Below, piece after piece: positions 7,399 to 17,377 of a DNA stretch of 18,784 nt. Each line of letters starts with the position of its first letter. Position 1 is the stretch's first letter. The notes below the pieces were generated by a model. That model did no database searches, was not told where the DNA came from, and saw only the letters and a program-made list of their open reading frames with translations. Both the position numbers and the translations under genes were made by a program. Source of the stretch: Yoonia sp. (GTDB lineage Bacteria; Pseudomonadota; Alphaproteobacteria; Rhodobacterales; Rhodobacteraceae); contig JAHDGO010000001.1 in NCBI GenBank assembly GCA_020627605.1, positions 1 through 18,784 on the forward strand, given 5' to 3'.

Positions 7399-7474
7399 GC
7401 CGCTGTAGCTCAGCTGGTAGAGCACGTCATTCGTAATGATGGGGTCGTAGGTTCGAGTCCTATCAGCGGCACCA
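7399..7474 (+). tRNA. tRNA-Thr (anticodon CGT)
   Basis: Seventy-six bases fold as a complete cloverleaf. Acceptor GCCGCTG (7399-7405) pairs with CAGCGGC (7464-7470), with discriminator A7471 and encoded CCA 7472-7474. The D arm is GCTC/GAGC, the anticodon stem is CGTCA/TGATG with one G-T pair, and the T arm is GTAGG/CCTAT around TTCGAGT. The anticodon loop is TTCGTAA, so the anticodon is CGT (7432-7434), reading ACG codons. U36-A37 is present, as required for t6A by the TsaD pathway encoded nearby. Genes on both sides respect its borders. Confidence 0.97.
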
Positions 7475-7559
7475 GTTTCCCCCGATCCCGTCGTTCGGCT
7501 TTCCATTTCCGGGCAGCATGCTATCGCTTGCTGCGCCCGAAGATTGCGAAAGCTGACCC

Positions 7560-8180
7560 ATGACCATCACCCCTGCCGATCTGCTGCTTTATGCCGGTGC
7601 GCTGGTGATCCTGTTCATGACGCCGGGGCCGGTCTGGGTGGCGCTGCTGGCGCGGTCGCTGTCTGGCGGGTTTCAGGCGGCGTGGCCACTGGCCATCGGT
7701 GTGGCGATTGGCGACATCTTCTGGCCCCTTGTGGCCGTGCTGGGGGTGGCATGGTTGGTGTCGGTCTTTTCGGGCTTCATGCTGGTGCTGAAATGGGTGG
7801 CGGTGCTGGTCTTTGTGGTGATGGGCATCCTGCTGATCCGTAACGCTGACCACAGCCTTTCGTCGAATAGCCGGTTGACGCGGCCCGGCATGTGGGCGGG
7901 GTTTCTGGCAGGGCTCGCGGTCATTCTGGGCAATCCCAAGGCTGTCCTGTTCTATATGGGCGTCCTGCCGGGGTTCTTTGATCTGACGGCCGTCACAGCG
8001 CTGGATATGGTCGCCATCTGCACCCTCAGCTTCATTGTGCCGCTGGTGGGCAATCTGGTGCTGGCCGCCTCTGTCGACCGGGTGCGGGGGCTTTTGAAAT
8101 CGCCTGCGGCCCTGCGCCGGATGAACATGACAGCAGGCTGGTTGCTGGTCGGTGTCGGGGTGGTGATCGCCTTCACCTGA
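7560..8180 (+). CDS. LysE family transporter
   Basis: A 206-residue, very hydrophobic protein with about six transmembrane helices. It shows the RhtB/LysE hallmarks: an N-terminal helix ending in FMTPGPVWV (19-27), then R-S-L-x-x-G-F near 32-38, A-I-G-V-A-I-G-D in helix 2, and the conserved G-N-P-K-A (124-128) followed by a helix with FYMGVLPGF. LysE-family proteins export amino acids or small metabolites from the cytoplasm; the substrate cannot be told from sequence. Length is normal. It stands alone between the tRNA and gyrB, has no strong ribosome binding site and no clear terminator, so some read-through into gyrB is possible. Confidence 0.9.
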   Translation: MTITPADLLLYAGALVILFMTPGPVWVALLARSLSGGFQAAWPLAIGVAIGDIFWPLVAVLGVAWLVSVFSGFMLVLKWVAVLVFVVMGILLIRNADHSLSSNSRLTRPGMWAGFLAGLAVILGNPKAVLFYMGVLPGFFDLTAVTALDMVAICTLSFIVPLVGNLVLAASVDRVRGLLKSPAALRRMNMTAGWLLVGVGVVIAFT

Positions 8181-8206
8181 CGCCCCGCAGCACCACGTTG
8201 AAAAAC

Positions 8207-8220
8207 CACAAAGTCTTGTG
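8207..8220. promoter_or_regulatory. CACAA-N4-TTGTG palindrome upstream of gyrB promoter
   Basis: The 5-base arms CACAA (8207-8211) and TTGTG (8216-8220) are perfectly inverted and end eight bases before the gyrB -35 box. The size and placement fit a protein-binding operator. No known regulator is recognised. Confidence 0.3.
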
Positions 8221-8228
8221 TCATTTGC

Positions 8229-8257
8229 GTGACAAACACCCCCAAAACGCATATATT
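8229..8257 (+). promoter_or_regulatory. gyrB sigma-70-type promoter
   Basis: GTGACA (8229-8234, five of six to TTGACA) and TATATT (8252-8257, five of six to TATAAT) are separated by the ideal 17 bases. This is the best promoter match in the window. Transcription would start near 8264, giving a leader of about 22 bases that carries an AAAAGG ribosome binding site (8272-8277). TGCGT occurs at 8226-8230 and 8259-8263, and inverted (ACGCA) at 8247-8251. The latter two flank the -10 box, so a repressor or topology-sensitive element could act here. Confidence 0.65.
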
Positions 8258-8285
8258 TTGCGTGTAAGAATAAAAGGCTATCCGC

Positions 8286-10695
<2,410 letters not shown>

Positions 10696-10702
10696 GCGTA
10701 GT

Positions 10703-10782
10703 GATGGCCAAGGTGCAGTTGTTTGCAGGGCTTAGCTGCCAGATGAAATCATGCATCGGGCTCAAACCAAACCTTGACCATC
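10703..10782. terminator. Long imperfect inverted repeat between convergent gyrB and ptrB
   Basis: GATGGCCAAGGT (10703-10714) pairs with ACCTTGACCATC (10771-10782) with one mismatch. Further inward TTG-TTTG (10719-10725) can pair with CAAA-C-CAA (10763-10770), after a four-base bulge. The repeat starts seven bases after the gyrB stop and ends 17 bases before the ptrB stop, so it fills the convergent gap. The position suggests a two-way transcription barrier or RNA 3'-end stabiliser. The U-tract of a classical intrinsic terminator is absent, so the label is tentative. The repeated arms could also be a REP-like element. Confidence 0.45.
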
Positions 10783-10799
10783 CAACGGCCGCGTCCCGG

Positions 10800-12896
10800 T
10801 CACGCTTTCCCGACTGCCTTCAACGCAAAGGCATACGACCGTGCGGCATCCTCCAGCGCGGCAAACCGCCCCGACTTCCCGAAATGCCCTGATGTCATAT
10901 TCGTGCGCAGCAGCAGGATGTTGCCGTCAGTCTTGGTCGCGCGTAGCTTGGCCACCCATTTGGCCGGTTCCCAATAGGTGACGCGCGGATCGCTGACCCC
11001 GGCAGTCACCAGCATCGGTGGATAATCCTGCGCGCTGACATTGTCATAGGGCGAATACCCCCGGATATCGTCAAAGGCATCGCGGCTTTCTATCGGGTTG
11101 CCCCATTGTGACCACTCACCCGGTGTCAGCGGCAGCGATGCATCGAGGATCGTGTTCAGCACATCGACAAAGGGCACATCGGCAATGGCACCCGCCAACA
11201 GATCAGGCGCCATGTTCAGGACCGCCCCCACCAGTAAGCCACCGGCTGATCCCCCTTGAATGACAATCCTGCCCTTGGCGGTATACCCCGCCTGCGCCAA
11301 TGCCTCTCCGGCAGCGATGAAATCGTGAAACGTATTCACCTTCTTGCCGAACTTCGCATCCTCATACCAGGCGCGCCCCTTCTCTTCGCCGCCGCGGATA
11401 TGCGCGATGGCATAGACAAAGCCGCGGTCGACCAGTGACAGGCGGTTGCCGGAAAAGCTGGCAGGCATGCTCGCCCCGTAGGACCCGTAGCCATAAAGCA
11501 GGCAAGGCGCGCTGCCATCAATGGCCGTGTCGCGGTGGTGCAGAATGGTTACCGGCACCTCTGCCCCATCATGGGACGGCGCCATGATGCGGCGGGTGAC
11601 ATAGTCTGCCGGGTCATGGCCAGAGGGGATGACGGTGGATTTACGCAGCACACGTTCACTGCTGCCAAGGTCATAGTCGTAGATCTGCGCGGGCGTCGTG
11701 GGTGAGACATAGTTGAAGCGCAGGGTGTCGGTCTCAAACTCCTCTCCTGCATCCATGCCCAGCCCATAAGCCTCTTCATCAAAGGCGATGGTCTGGGCTG
11801 CAGTCGTCGGGTCCTGCCCTTTGGCCACGTAGCAAATCCGCGGCAAAGCATTTTCACGCTCGATCCAGATCAGCCAGTTGGCATAGGTCGCCTGGCCGAC
11901 AATCATCCGTCCGGGTTCATGGGCCAGCACCTCAACCCAGTTGTCACGGGATGGTGCAGCGACCGGCGCACGCATCAGGCGGAAATCCAGCGCATCATCA
12001 TTGGTGCGGATGATGAAATCATCGCCCTGATGATCGATGTCGTATTCAATGCCCGCCCGGCGCGGCGTGATGATACGCGGGGCGCTGTCGGGTGCATCGG
12101 TGGGGATGACATGCACCTCGTTTTCGTCATTCATGCCGGCCCCGATGGCCACAAACGCGCCAGAGCGCAGGCGCTCGACCCCGACGAAATAACGTTCATC
12201 CGTCTCGTGGTAGACCAGCTCATCACTTGCCGGGTCGGTCCCGACGCGATGTCGGAACACCTTGTCGGGGCGATGATTGGCATTGACCCTGACATAGAAC
12301 AGCACGTCCGGCGTCGCCCATGCGACCGACCCGACATCACTTATCCGGGTATCGGAGTCCTGTCCCGTGGTCAGATCACGCAGGCGCAGATCGTAAAACT
12401 CTGACCCGTTTGTATCCGCCGACCATGCCAGCATCTGGTGGTCAGGCGAGACGGCCAATGACCCAAGGTGAAAGTAATCCTGCTCTGCCGCCTCTGTGTT
12501 CACGTCGATCAACACTGCTTCTGCGCCACCCGCGACCGGGGTGCGGACAAAGCGCGGATGTTCATCCCCTTCCGCATAGCGCATCACGTAGAAGAATGGG
12601 CCGTTCTTGCGGGGCACACTTTCGTCGTCTTCCTTGATCCGGCCACGCATCTCGGCGATCAGCGTCTCTTGCAGGTCCGCCGTATCGGCCATTGCGGCAT
12701 CGTAATAGTCATTCTCGGCCCGCAGATAGGCGGCGATATCCTCTGGCAGTTTTGCCGGGTCGCGCATTGCCTCTTGCCAGTTGTCGGCCCGCAGCCAACC
12801 GTAGTCATCGGTCAGGGTAACGCCATGCACCTTGGTCGTTTCGGTCTTGCGCGCGGCCACGGGGGCATCGGGATGGCTAGGAAAATGGCGGGTCAT
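10800..12896 (-). CDS. ptrB: Oligopeptidase B (S9 family serine peptidase)
   Basis: A 698-residue prolyl-oligopeptidase-family enzyme. An N-terminal segment (KVHGVTLTDDYGWLRADNW) and a beta-propeller (about 80-400) lead into the alpha/beta hydrolase with the triad S550 (GGSAGG), D636 (SDPRV) and H671 (SGHFG). The block YGYGSYGASMPASF (468-481), the RGGEEKGRAWYEDAK segment and GNPIE are typical of oligopeptidase B, which cleaves short peptides after basic residues in the cytoplasm. In the usual GE(F/W)EEWGNP motif the first Glu is present (E594), but the second acidic position is S596. Specificity may therefore be altered. The start has an AAAGGA ribosome binding site. It is last in the run hsp70-trhO-abrB-ptrB, 22 bases after the AbrB gene. 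Confidence 0.94.
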   Translation of the reverse strand: MTRHFPSHPDAPVAARKTETTKVHGVTLTDDYGWLRADNWQEAMRDPAKLPEDIAAYLRAENDYYDAAMADTADLQETLIAEMRGRIKEDDESVPRKNGPFFYVMRYAEGDEHPRFVRTPVAGGAEAVLIDVNTEAAEQDYFHLGSLAVSPDHQMLAWSADTNGSEFYDLRLRDLTTGQDSDTRISDVGSVAWATPDVLFYVRVNANHRPDKVFRHRVGTDPASDELVYHETDERYFVGVERLRSGAFVAIGAGMNDENEVHVIPTDAPDSAPRIITPRRAGIEYDIDHQGDDFIIRTNDDALDFRLMRAPVAAPSRDNWVEVLAHEPGRMIVGQATYANWLIWIERENALPRICYVAKGQDPTTAAQTIAFDEEAYGLGMDAGEEFETDTLRFNYVSPTTPAQIYDYDLGSSERVLRKSTVIPSGHDPADYVTRRIMAPSHDGAEVPVTILHHRDTAIDGSAPCLLYGYGSYGASMPASFSGNRLSLVDRGFVYAIAHIRGGEEKGRAWYEDAKFGKKVNTFHDFIAAGEALAQAGYTAKGRIVIQGGSAGGLLVGAVLNMAPDLLAGAIADVPFVDVLNTILDASLPLTPGEWSQWGNPIESRDAFDDIRGYSPYDNVSAQDYPPMLVTAGVSDPRVTYWEPAKWVAKLRATKTDGNILLLRTNMTSGHFGKSGRFAALEDAARSYAFALKAVGKA

Positions 12897-12918
12897 GGTG
12901 TCCTTTCTGGGCGCGGGT

Positions 12919-13971
12919 TCAGCGGCCGCGCCGCGTCAGGCTAAAGATGACTGGGGCGATGGCAATCACCAAAGTGATGCGGATGATATGCATCAGCGAG
13001 ACATAGGTCACATCCTGATCCATCGCGATGGTCAGCAAGGCCATTTCAGTCAGCCCGCCAGGTGAAAACGCCAGAAAGGCCTGCGCCAGTGGAATACCAC
13101 TGGCCAGCACGATCACCTCGGCAAAGATCACCGCCGCCACCAGCATCAGGAAAGAAGCGACGGCAGACAGGCTCAGATCCTTGCGGATTTCGGCGAGGGT
13201 CGCCCCGACAAAGCGCGTGCCGATGATCGTACCGATGGTGATCTGTGCAGCGATCACGAAAAGGGACGGTGGCGCCACCGTCACGATCTCTGTCACATGG
13301 GCGATCCCACTCAGGATCATCGGACCAAAGACGGCACCGGCAGGCAGGCGCGCCCAACCGCCCAAAAGTGCCCCCAGCACGGCGCAAAGACCCAGCACCA
13401 GATAGTCAAACGCGGTGATATCCCACAGACCCACCCAGCGGTTGGTGCCTTGGCCACCGCTGGAGACGCCCAGGAAAAACCCGAAGAACAAGGCGACAAA
13501 GACGATGATCAGCAAGACCCGCGCCGCATGGGCCAGCGCGATGCGCCGTTCATCACCGCCGGCCTCACCCCCAAGGATCAGCATCTCGTTCAGGCCACCG
13601 GGCATCGCGCAGTAAAAGGCGGTGACCGGATCATAGCGGCCAATGCGCCGGTAAACCGCGTAAGAGATTGATGCAGCCACCGCCAGCAGGACGGGCAACA
13701 GCATCAGCGTGACGACCCATGCACCGATCTGATCAAAAAGGGCCGCCGACACCCCCGCCCCCAGCATCACCCCGATGATCGGGATCACATAGCGGCGCAG
13801 GGCGTCGGGCCCGGCAACAGGGGCGCGCAACATCGCGGCAACCGTATTGATGATCATCGGCCCCAGCATCCATGGCAGCGGCAGACCAAGGTAGTAGGCC
13901 ACCAACCCACCCATTACCCCCAACGCAAGCGCCAGCAACTGCTGCGGATAGGGGGCGGGTGCCGATGCCAT
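12919..13971 (-). CDS. AbrB family membrane protein (putative transporter)
   Basis: A 350-residue protein that is mostly hydrophobic, with about ten transmembrane helices. It contains the two repeated AbrB membrane motifs: PWMLGPMIINT near 33-43, CAMPGGLNEM near 121-130, and in the second half P-A-G-A-V-F-G-P-M-I and FSPGGLTEMALL. Older database names (ammonia monooxygenase, AbrB regulator) are misleading, as this is a transporter-like family with little experimental work. It is not the AbrB DNA-binding domain. It starts six bases after the trhO stop and is followed 22 bases later by ptrB, so it is probably cotranscribed with both. Its substrate is unknown. Confidence 0.9.
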   Translation of the reverse strand: MASAPAPYPQQLLALALGVMGGLVAYYLGLPLPWMLGPMIINTVAAMLRAPVAGPDALRRYVIPIIGVMLGAGVSAALFDQIGAWVVTLMLLPVLLAVAASISYAVYRRIGRYDPVTAFYCAMPGGLNEMLILGGEAGGDERRIALAHAARVLLIIVFVALFFGFFLGVSSGGQGTNRWVGLWDITAFDYLVLGLCAVLGALLGGWARLPAGAVFGPMILSGIAHVTEIVTVAPPSLFVIAAQITIGTIIGTRFVGATLAEIRKDLSLSAVASFLMLVAAVIFAEVIVLASGIPLAQAFLAFSPGGLTEMALLTIAMDQDVTYVSLMHIIRITLVIAIAPVIFSLTRRGR

Positions 13972-13977
13972 CTGCGC

Positions 13978-14883
13978 TCAGACGCCGCCGATGTGGTGGG
14001 TGCCGCGCGCCTTGGCCAGCGTCATCTGCTTTTGCCGTTCACGGAACCGGGCCTTGTCGGCGTCGCTGGTTTCATCGACGCATTGATGGCAGGACACGCC
14101 CTGTTCAAACGCAGGATGGTCACGGTCATCTGGCACCAGCGGGCGCCGACAGGCATGGCATAGGATATGCGGCCCCTCTTGCAGCCCATGGCCCACGCTG
14201 ACGCGGGCATCAAAGACAAAGCAGTCGCCGTCCCATTTGCTCTCTTGCTCCGGCACCTCTTCAAGATATTTCAGGATACCGCCCTTCAGATGATAGACGT
14301 CCTCTACCCCTTGCCCCAGCAGGTAATTGGTGGATTTTTCGCAGCGGATACCACCGGTGCAGAACATCGCGATCTTCTTGTTGTGAAAGCGATGCTTGTT
14401 CGCCTCCCACCAGGCGGGAAACTCGCCAAAGCTTTTGGTTTGCGGATCAACCGCGCCGTCAAAGGTGCCAATCGCCACCTCATAGTCGTTGCGCGTGTCG
14501 ATGACGGCCACATCCGGGGCGCTGATCAGATCGTTCCAATCGGCGGGTTCAACATAGTGACCCACGCGCGCGACCGGGTCGACGTCAGGCTGGCCCATCG
14601 TCACGATCTCTTTCTTCAACCGCACTTTCATGCGGTGAAAGGGCGGCGTTTCGGCGGTGCTTGCCTTCCACTCCAGATCGGCGCAACCGGGCAAGGTGCG
14701 GATATGGGCGATGACGGCATCAATGCCAGCGCGGTCACCAGCGATCGTACCGTTGATGCCCTCATGCGCCAGCAGCAGCGTGCCGGTGATCCCATGCGCC
14801 TTGCACAGCGCCAGAAGCGGTGCCTGCACGGGACCGTGATCCGCAAAACGGGTAAAGTGATAGAGGGCGGCAACCGTATACAT
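13978..14883 (-). CDS. trhO: tRNA uridine(34) hydroxylase TrhO (rhodanese-like)
   Basis: A 301-residue protein of the YceA/TrhO family, which hydroxylates U34 in several tRNAs in an oxygen-dependent way on the route to cmo5U/mo5U. An N-terminal acylphosphatase-like domain (1-90, with [14 protein letters not shown] at 36-49) is followed by a rhodanese domain. That domain has [18 protein letters not shown] (127-144) and the active-site loop C175-TGGIR-C181-EKS. A C-terminal zinc-ribbon-like region follows, with C242/C245 and C265/C268. The length and cysteines match the family, and there is no sign of truncation. It begins 27 bases after the Hsp70 gene and is followed six bases later by the AbrB gene. 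The tRNA-Thr(CGT) in this window has C34 and is not a substrate. Confidence 0.94.
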   Translation of the reverse strand: MYTVAALYHFTRFADHGPVQAPLLALCKAHGITGTLLLAHEGINGTIAGDRAGIDAVIAHIRTLPGCADLEWKASTAETPPFHRMKVRLKKEIVTMGQPDVDPVARVGHYVEPADWNDLISAPDVAVIDTRNDYEVAIGTFDGAVDPQTKSFGEFPAWWEANKHRFHNKKIAMFCTGGIRCEKSTNYLLGQGVEDVYHLKGGILKYLEEVPEQESKWDGDCFVFDARVSVGHGLQEGPHILCHACRRPLVPDDRDHPAFEQGVSCHQCVDETSDADKARFRERQKQMTLAKARGTHHIGGV

Positions 14884-14910
14884 GACCGGGCAAATACGCC
14901 TGTTGGAAGG

Positions 14911-16155
14911 TCAGGGCAAGTCGCGGGCGGCCGCAATGGCCAACCCGTCTGCCACGGCGGTAAAGGCCTCTGCCTGTTCCTGTTGCGCATGGGGAAACAT
15001 CGCCTGCATCGTGCCTGCCACCACCTGCAACAGGCTCGACCCGCCAACAAAGACGATCTTGCCGATCTGTTCAGCGGTGACATCCGCCATGGCAAGGGTC
15101 TGGGTCGCGCATTCAGCAATCTGGCGGGCGTGATCGGCCAGAATCCGCAATAGCGCATCCTCTGTCAGGGTCGCCGTCAAAGCAGGGGCAATCACGCCGA
15201 GATCAATCGCCGTTTCAGTCACGCTGCTGGCGTTGATTGCGATCTTCCCATCCTCGACAGCAAAGGCGATGTCATGGCCAAGCTCCATCTCCAGCACGGT
15301 GTTCAACCGGGCAAACGGGGCCGGGTCCACCCCCAATTTGGCGAAGTCAGCGGCCATGCGCCGGTTCTCGGCGGTGTAGACAAAGGGGATCTTTGCCCAT
15401 GTCGCCAGATCGTTGAAAATTGCATTCGGGGCGGTGTGACGGCCATCGCCAAGCGCATTGCGCACCTCTGCCCCGCGCCCCAGCAAGGGCATCACCCGGT
15501 CAATGCTGATGGCGCGGTCAAAATCGGTGCCGCCGACACGCACACCATGGCTCGCAATGATCCGCGTGACATCGCCATCGCGGGCAAAAACAGAAAAGTC
15601 GGAGGTACCACCGCCAATGTCGATGACCAGCCCCAACTTGCCCTTGTCCAGCGGACCGCTGGCAATCGCCGCGGCCTCAGGCTCGTACATGAAACTGACA
15701 TCCGCGAACCCGGCCAGCAGATAGGCATCGCGCAAATCCACCTCGGCCTGCGCATTGCGCGCCATATCGGTGGAATGAAACTGCACCGGGCGACCCGACA
15801 GCGCCTGCGTGATCGGGGTGCCCGTCTCGGCCTCTGCCCGTGTGCGGATCATCGCCAGAAACCGCGCAACCACTTCAATCAGTGTCAGCCGCTCATAGGC
15901 GATCTGGCGCTTTTCGCGCATCAGAGGCGTGCCCAGCACAGATTTCAGTGCGCGCATGAACCGCCCCTCGCGCCCGTCGATCAGTGCGGCATTGGCCACA
16001 GACCCATAGGTCGTTTCCTTGCGGTCATAGTCAAAAAACACCGATGTCGGCAGCGTCGTGCGCCCCGGCTCTACCGTGATCAGATGCGGCTTGCCGTCCC
16101 GCATGACCCCTGCGGCGGTGTTGGAGGTGCCAAAGTCGATACCCAAAATCGTCAT
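14911..16155 (-). CDS. Hsp70 family protein, YegD-like
   Basis: A 414-residue ASKHA ATPase without the C-terminal substrate-binding domain of DnaK. Phosphate-1 IDFGTSN lies at 6-12, YEPEAAA (connect/hinge) near 157-163, phosphate-2 DIGGGTSDFSV at 179-189 and the adenosine motif VGGSS at 370-374. This is the layout of YegD-type Hsp70s, probable chaperones of undefined clients. The frame is open 20 codons further upstream, but ATG at 16155 has AGGAGG at the right distance and begins MTILGIDFGTSN, so I chose it. It heads the run with trhO, abrB and ptrB, and is divergent from the P-loop gene across 98 bases. An RpoH-like promoter lies upstream. Confidence 0.92.
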   Translation of the reverse strand: MTILGIDFGTSNTAAGVMRDGKPHLITVEPGRTTLPTSVFFDYDRKETTYGSVANAALIDGREGRFMRALKSVLGTPLMREKRQIAYERLTLIEVVARFLAMIRTRAEAETGTPITQALSGRPVQFHSTDMARNAQAEVDLRDAYLLAGFADVSFMYEPEAAAIASGPLDKGKLGLVIDIGGGTSDFSVFARDGDVTRIIASHGVRVGGTDFDRAISIDRVMPLLGRGAEVRNALGDGRHTAPNAIFNDLATWAKIPFVYTAENRRMAADFAKLGVDPAPFARLNTVLEMELGHDIAFAVEDGKIAINASSVTETAIDLGVIAPALTATLTEDALLRILADHARQIAECATQTLAMADVTAEQIGKIVFVGGSSLLQVVAGTMQAMFPHAQQEQAEAFTAVADGLAIAAARDLP

Positions 16156-16189
16156 TCTCGCCTCCTGTCGGTTGGAAAAGACCGCGCTG

Positions 16190-16216
16190 ATAGGAAATCG
16201 GCCACCGGCGCGCAAG
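16190..16216 (-). promoter_or_regulatory. Possible RpoH (heat-shock) promoter for the Hsp70 gene
   Basis: Read on the minus strand, CTTG (16216-16213) is followed after 18 bases by CCTAT (16194-16190). This matches the alphaproteobacterial sigma-32 core CTTG-N17/18-CYTAT; the next T of the -10 is not matched. RNA would start near 16183, about 28 bases before the start codon and just upstream of AGGAGG. A poor sigma-70 reading (TTGCGC ... CTATCA) overlaps it. The downstream gene is a chaperone, which fits. Confidence 0.4.
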
Positions 16217-16253
16217 CCCTTTTCCCCAGGCGGCCAAACTGCAAAAAGACCCT

Positions 16254-16787
16254 ATGCAACGTGTGATGATCTGCGGCGGCCCGGGCTCGGGGAAAAGCAC
16301 GCTCGCCCGGATGATGGGCGCGCGGCTGGGCCTGCCTGTCTATCACATGGACCACATCCACTGGCTGCCCGGCTGGACGCCGCGCCCGGCCGCCGACAAG
16401 ATCCCGATGGTGCGGGCCATTATCGCGCAAGACCATTGGGTGTTCGAAGGCGGCAACTCTGCCACTTATGCCGACCGTGCGGCGCGTGCCGATACGCTGA
16501 TCTGGCTTGATCTGCCTGTCTGGCTGCGCTTCCGCCGGGTGGTCTGGCGGACCATCCGCGACCACGGCAAGACCCGTCCCGATATGGCCCCTGACTGCCG
16601 CGAGGGGTTTCACCATGAAACCCTGCCGTTCTGGCTCTGGATTTGGCAGACGCGGAAAACCGCGCGGGCAAGGCTTGCGCGATTGGCGGCAGAGACCACG
16701 GATCTTGACGTCATCCATCTCAAATCCCCCTCGCAGGTCGCGGCATTCCTCGCTAGTTTGCCGGGCAAAGAGGAGGCCGCGCCATGA
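16254..16787 (+). CDS. P-loop kinase-like / AAA family ATPase (FlaR type)
   Basis: A 177-residue single-domain P-loop protein. The Walker A motif GGPGSGKST occupies residues 8-16. VYHMDHIHWLPGW (29-41) resembles the substrate-side Asp region of adenylate-kinase-like proteins, followed by WVFEGGNSATYADR (62-75) and a Walker-B-like strand TLIWLDLP (81-88). A lid-like basic stretch rich in R and W follows (LRFRRVVWRTIRDHGKTRP). Proteins like this are often named DNA topology modulation protein FlaR or adenylate kinase, without proof. The true phosphate acceptor is unknown. It overlaps pncA by four bases (ATGA), so the two are probably translated together. A second in-frame ATG at 16266 is possible. 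Confidence 0.85.
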   Translation: MQRVMICGGPGSGKSTLARMMGARLGLPVYHMDHIHWLPGWTPRPAADKIPMVRAIIAQDHWVFEGGNSATYADRAARADTLIWLDLPVWLRFRRVVWRTIRDHGKTRPDMAPDCREGFHHETLPFWLWIWQTRKTARARLARLAAETTDLDVIHLKSPSQVAAFLASLPGKEEAAP

Positions 16788-17377
16788 CAAACGCCCTGAT
16801 AGTGATCGACGTCCAGAATGATTTCTGCCCCGGCGGTGCCCTTGCCGTCGCAGACGGTGACGCAATCGTGCCGGGCATCAATGCCGCCATGGCGGATTTT
16901 GACGCGGTGATCCTGACACAGGACTGGCACCCGGCGGGGCATTCGTCATTCGCCTCTTCACATGACGCGGACCCGATGAGCGTGACGCAAATGCCCTATG
17001 GTCCGCAGGTGCTGTGGCCTGATCACTGCATTCAGGGCAGCAAAGGGGCGGAATTTCACCAGGACCTGCAGGTCAACCGGGCCGATCTGATCATCCGCAA
17101 AGGCTACAACCCTGCCATCGACAGTTATTCCGCCTTCTTCGAGAACGATAAGACAACCCCAACAGGGCTGGAAGGCTACCTGCGCACCCGAGGCATCACG
17201 ACGCTGACCCTTGTGGGCCTCGCCACGGATTTCTGCGTTAATTATTCTGCGGTGGATGCGGCCAAACTGGGGTTTGACGTCACCGTGCGCATGGACCTGT
17301 GCCGCGCGATAGACTTTGACGGCTCGCTGGACGCGGCCAAGACGGGCATGGCCGCCGCCGGGGCGAGGCTAGCCTAA
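16784..17377 (+). CDS. pncA: Nicotinamidase PncA
   Basis: A 197-residue isochorismatase-fold hydrolase that deamidates nicotinamide to nicotinate, feeding the Preiss-Handler route of NAD synthesis. The triad is visible as D9 (VIDVQNDF), K106 (IIRKGYNP) and C151 (GLATDFCVNYS). The metal site is D47, H49 (TQDWHPAGHSSFA) and H81 (WPDHCIQGS). FCPGGALAVADGD follows the first motif, as in PncA. Length is close to the family norm. It is coupled to the upstream P-loop gene by a four-base overlap, and its stop overlaps that of the convergent EamA gene. Confidence 0.95.
   Translation: MTNALIVIDVQNDFCPGGALAVADGDAIVPGINAAMADFDAVILTQDWHPAGHSSFASSHDADPMSVTQMPYGPQVLWPDHCIQGSKGAEFHQDLQVNRADLIIRKGYNPAIDSYSAFFENDKTTPTGLEGYLRTRGITTLTLVGLATDFCVNYSAVDAAKLGFDVTVRMDLCRAIDFDGSLDAAKTGMAAAGARLA

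Noticed and set aside
6613..7506. Minus-strand frame with a DRTRTYDPIITNDVLYQLSYSG-like start
   Set aside because: That peptide is the well-known false translation of a tRNA on its reverse strand; the rest is antisense to hemY.
7511..7538. Hairpin after the tRNA as a terminator
   Set aside because: GGGCAGCA can pair with TGCT-GC-GCCC only with a bulge, the loop is ten bases, and no T-run follows, so the support is too weak.
12919..13971. AbrB-type transcriptional regulator
   Set aside because: The name is a database legacy; the sequence is a polytopic membrane protein with no DNA-binding domain.
14167..15153. Plus-strand open frame of 328 codons
   Set aside because: It is antisense to trhO and the Hsp70 gene, both clear real genes, and shows no protein family features.
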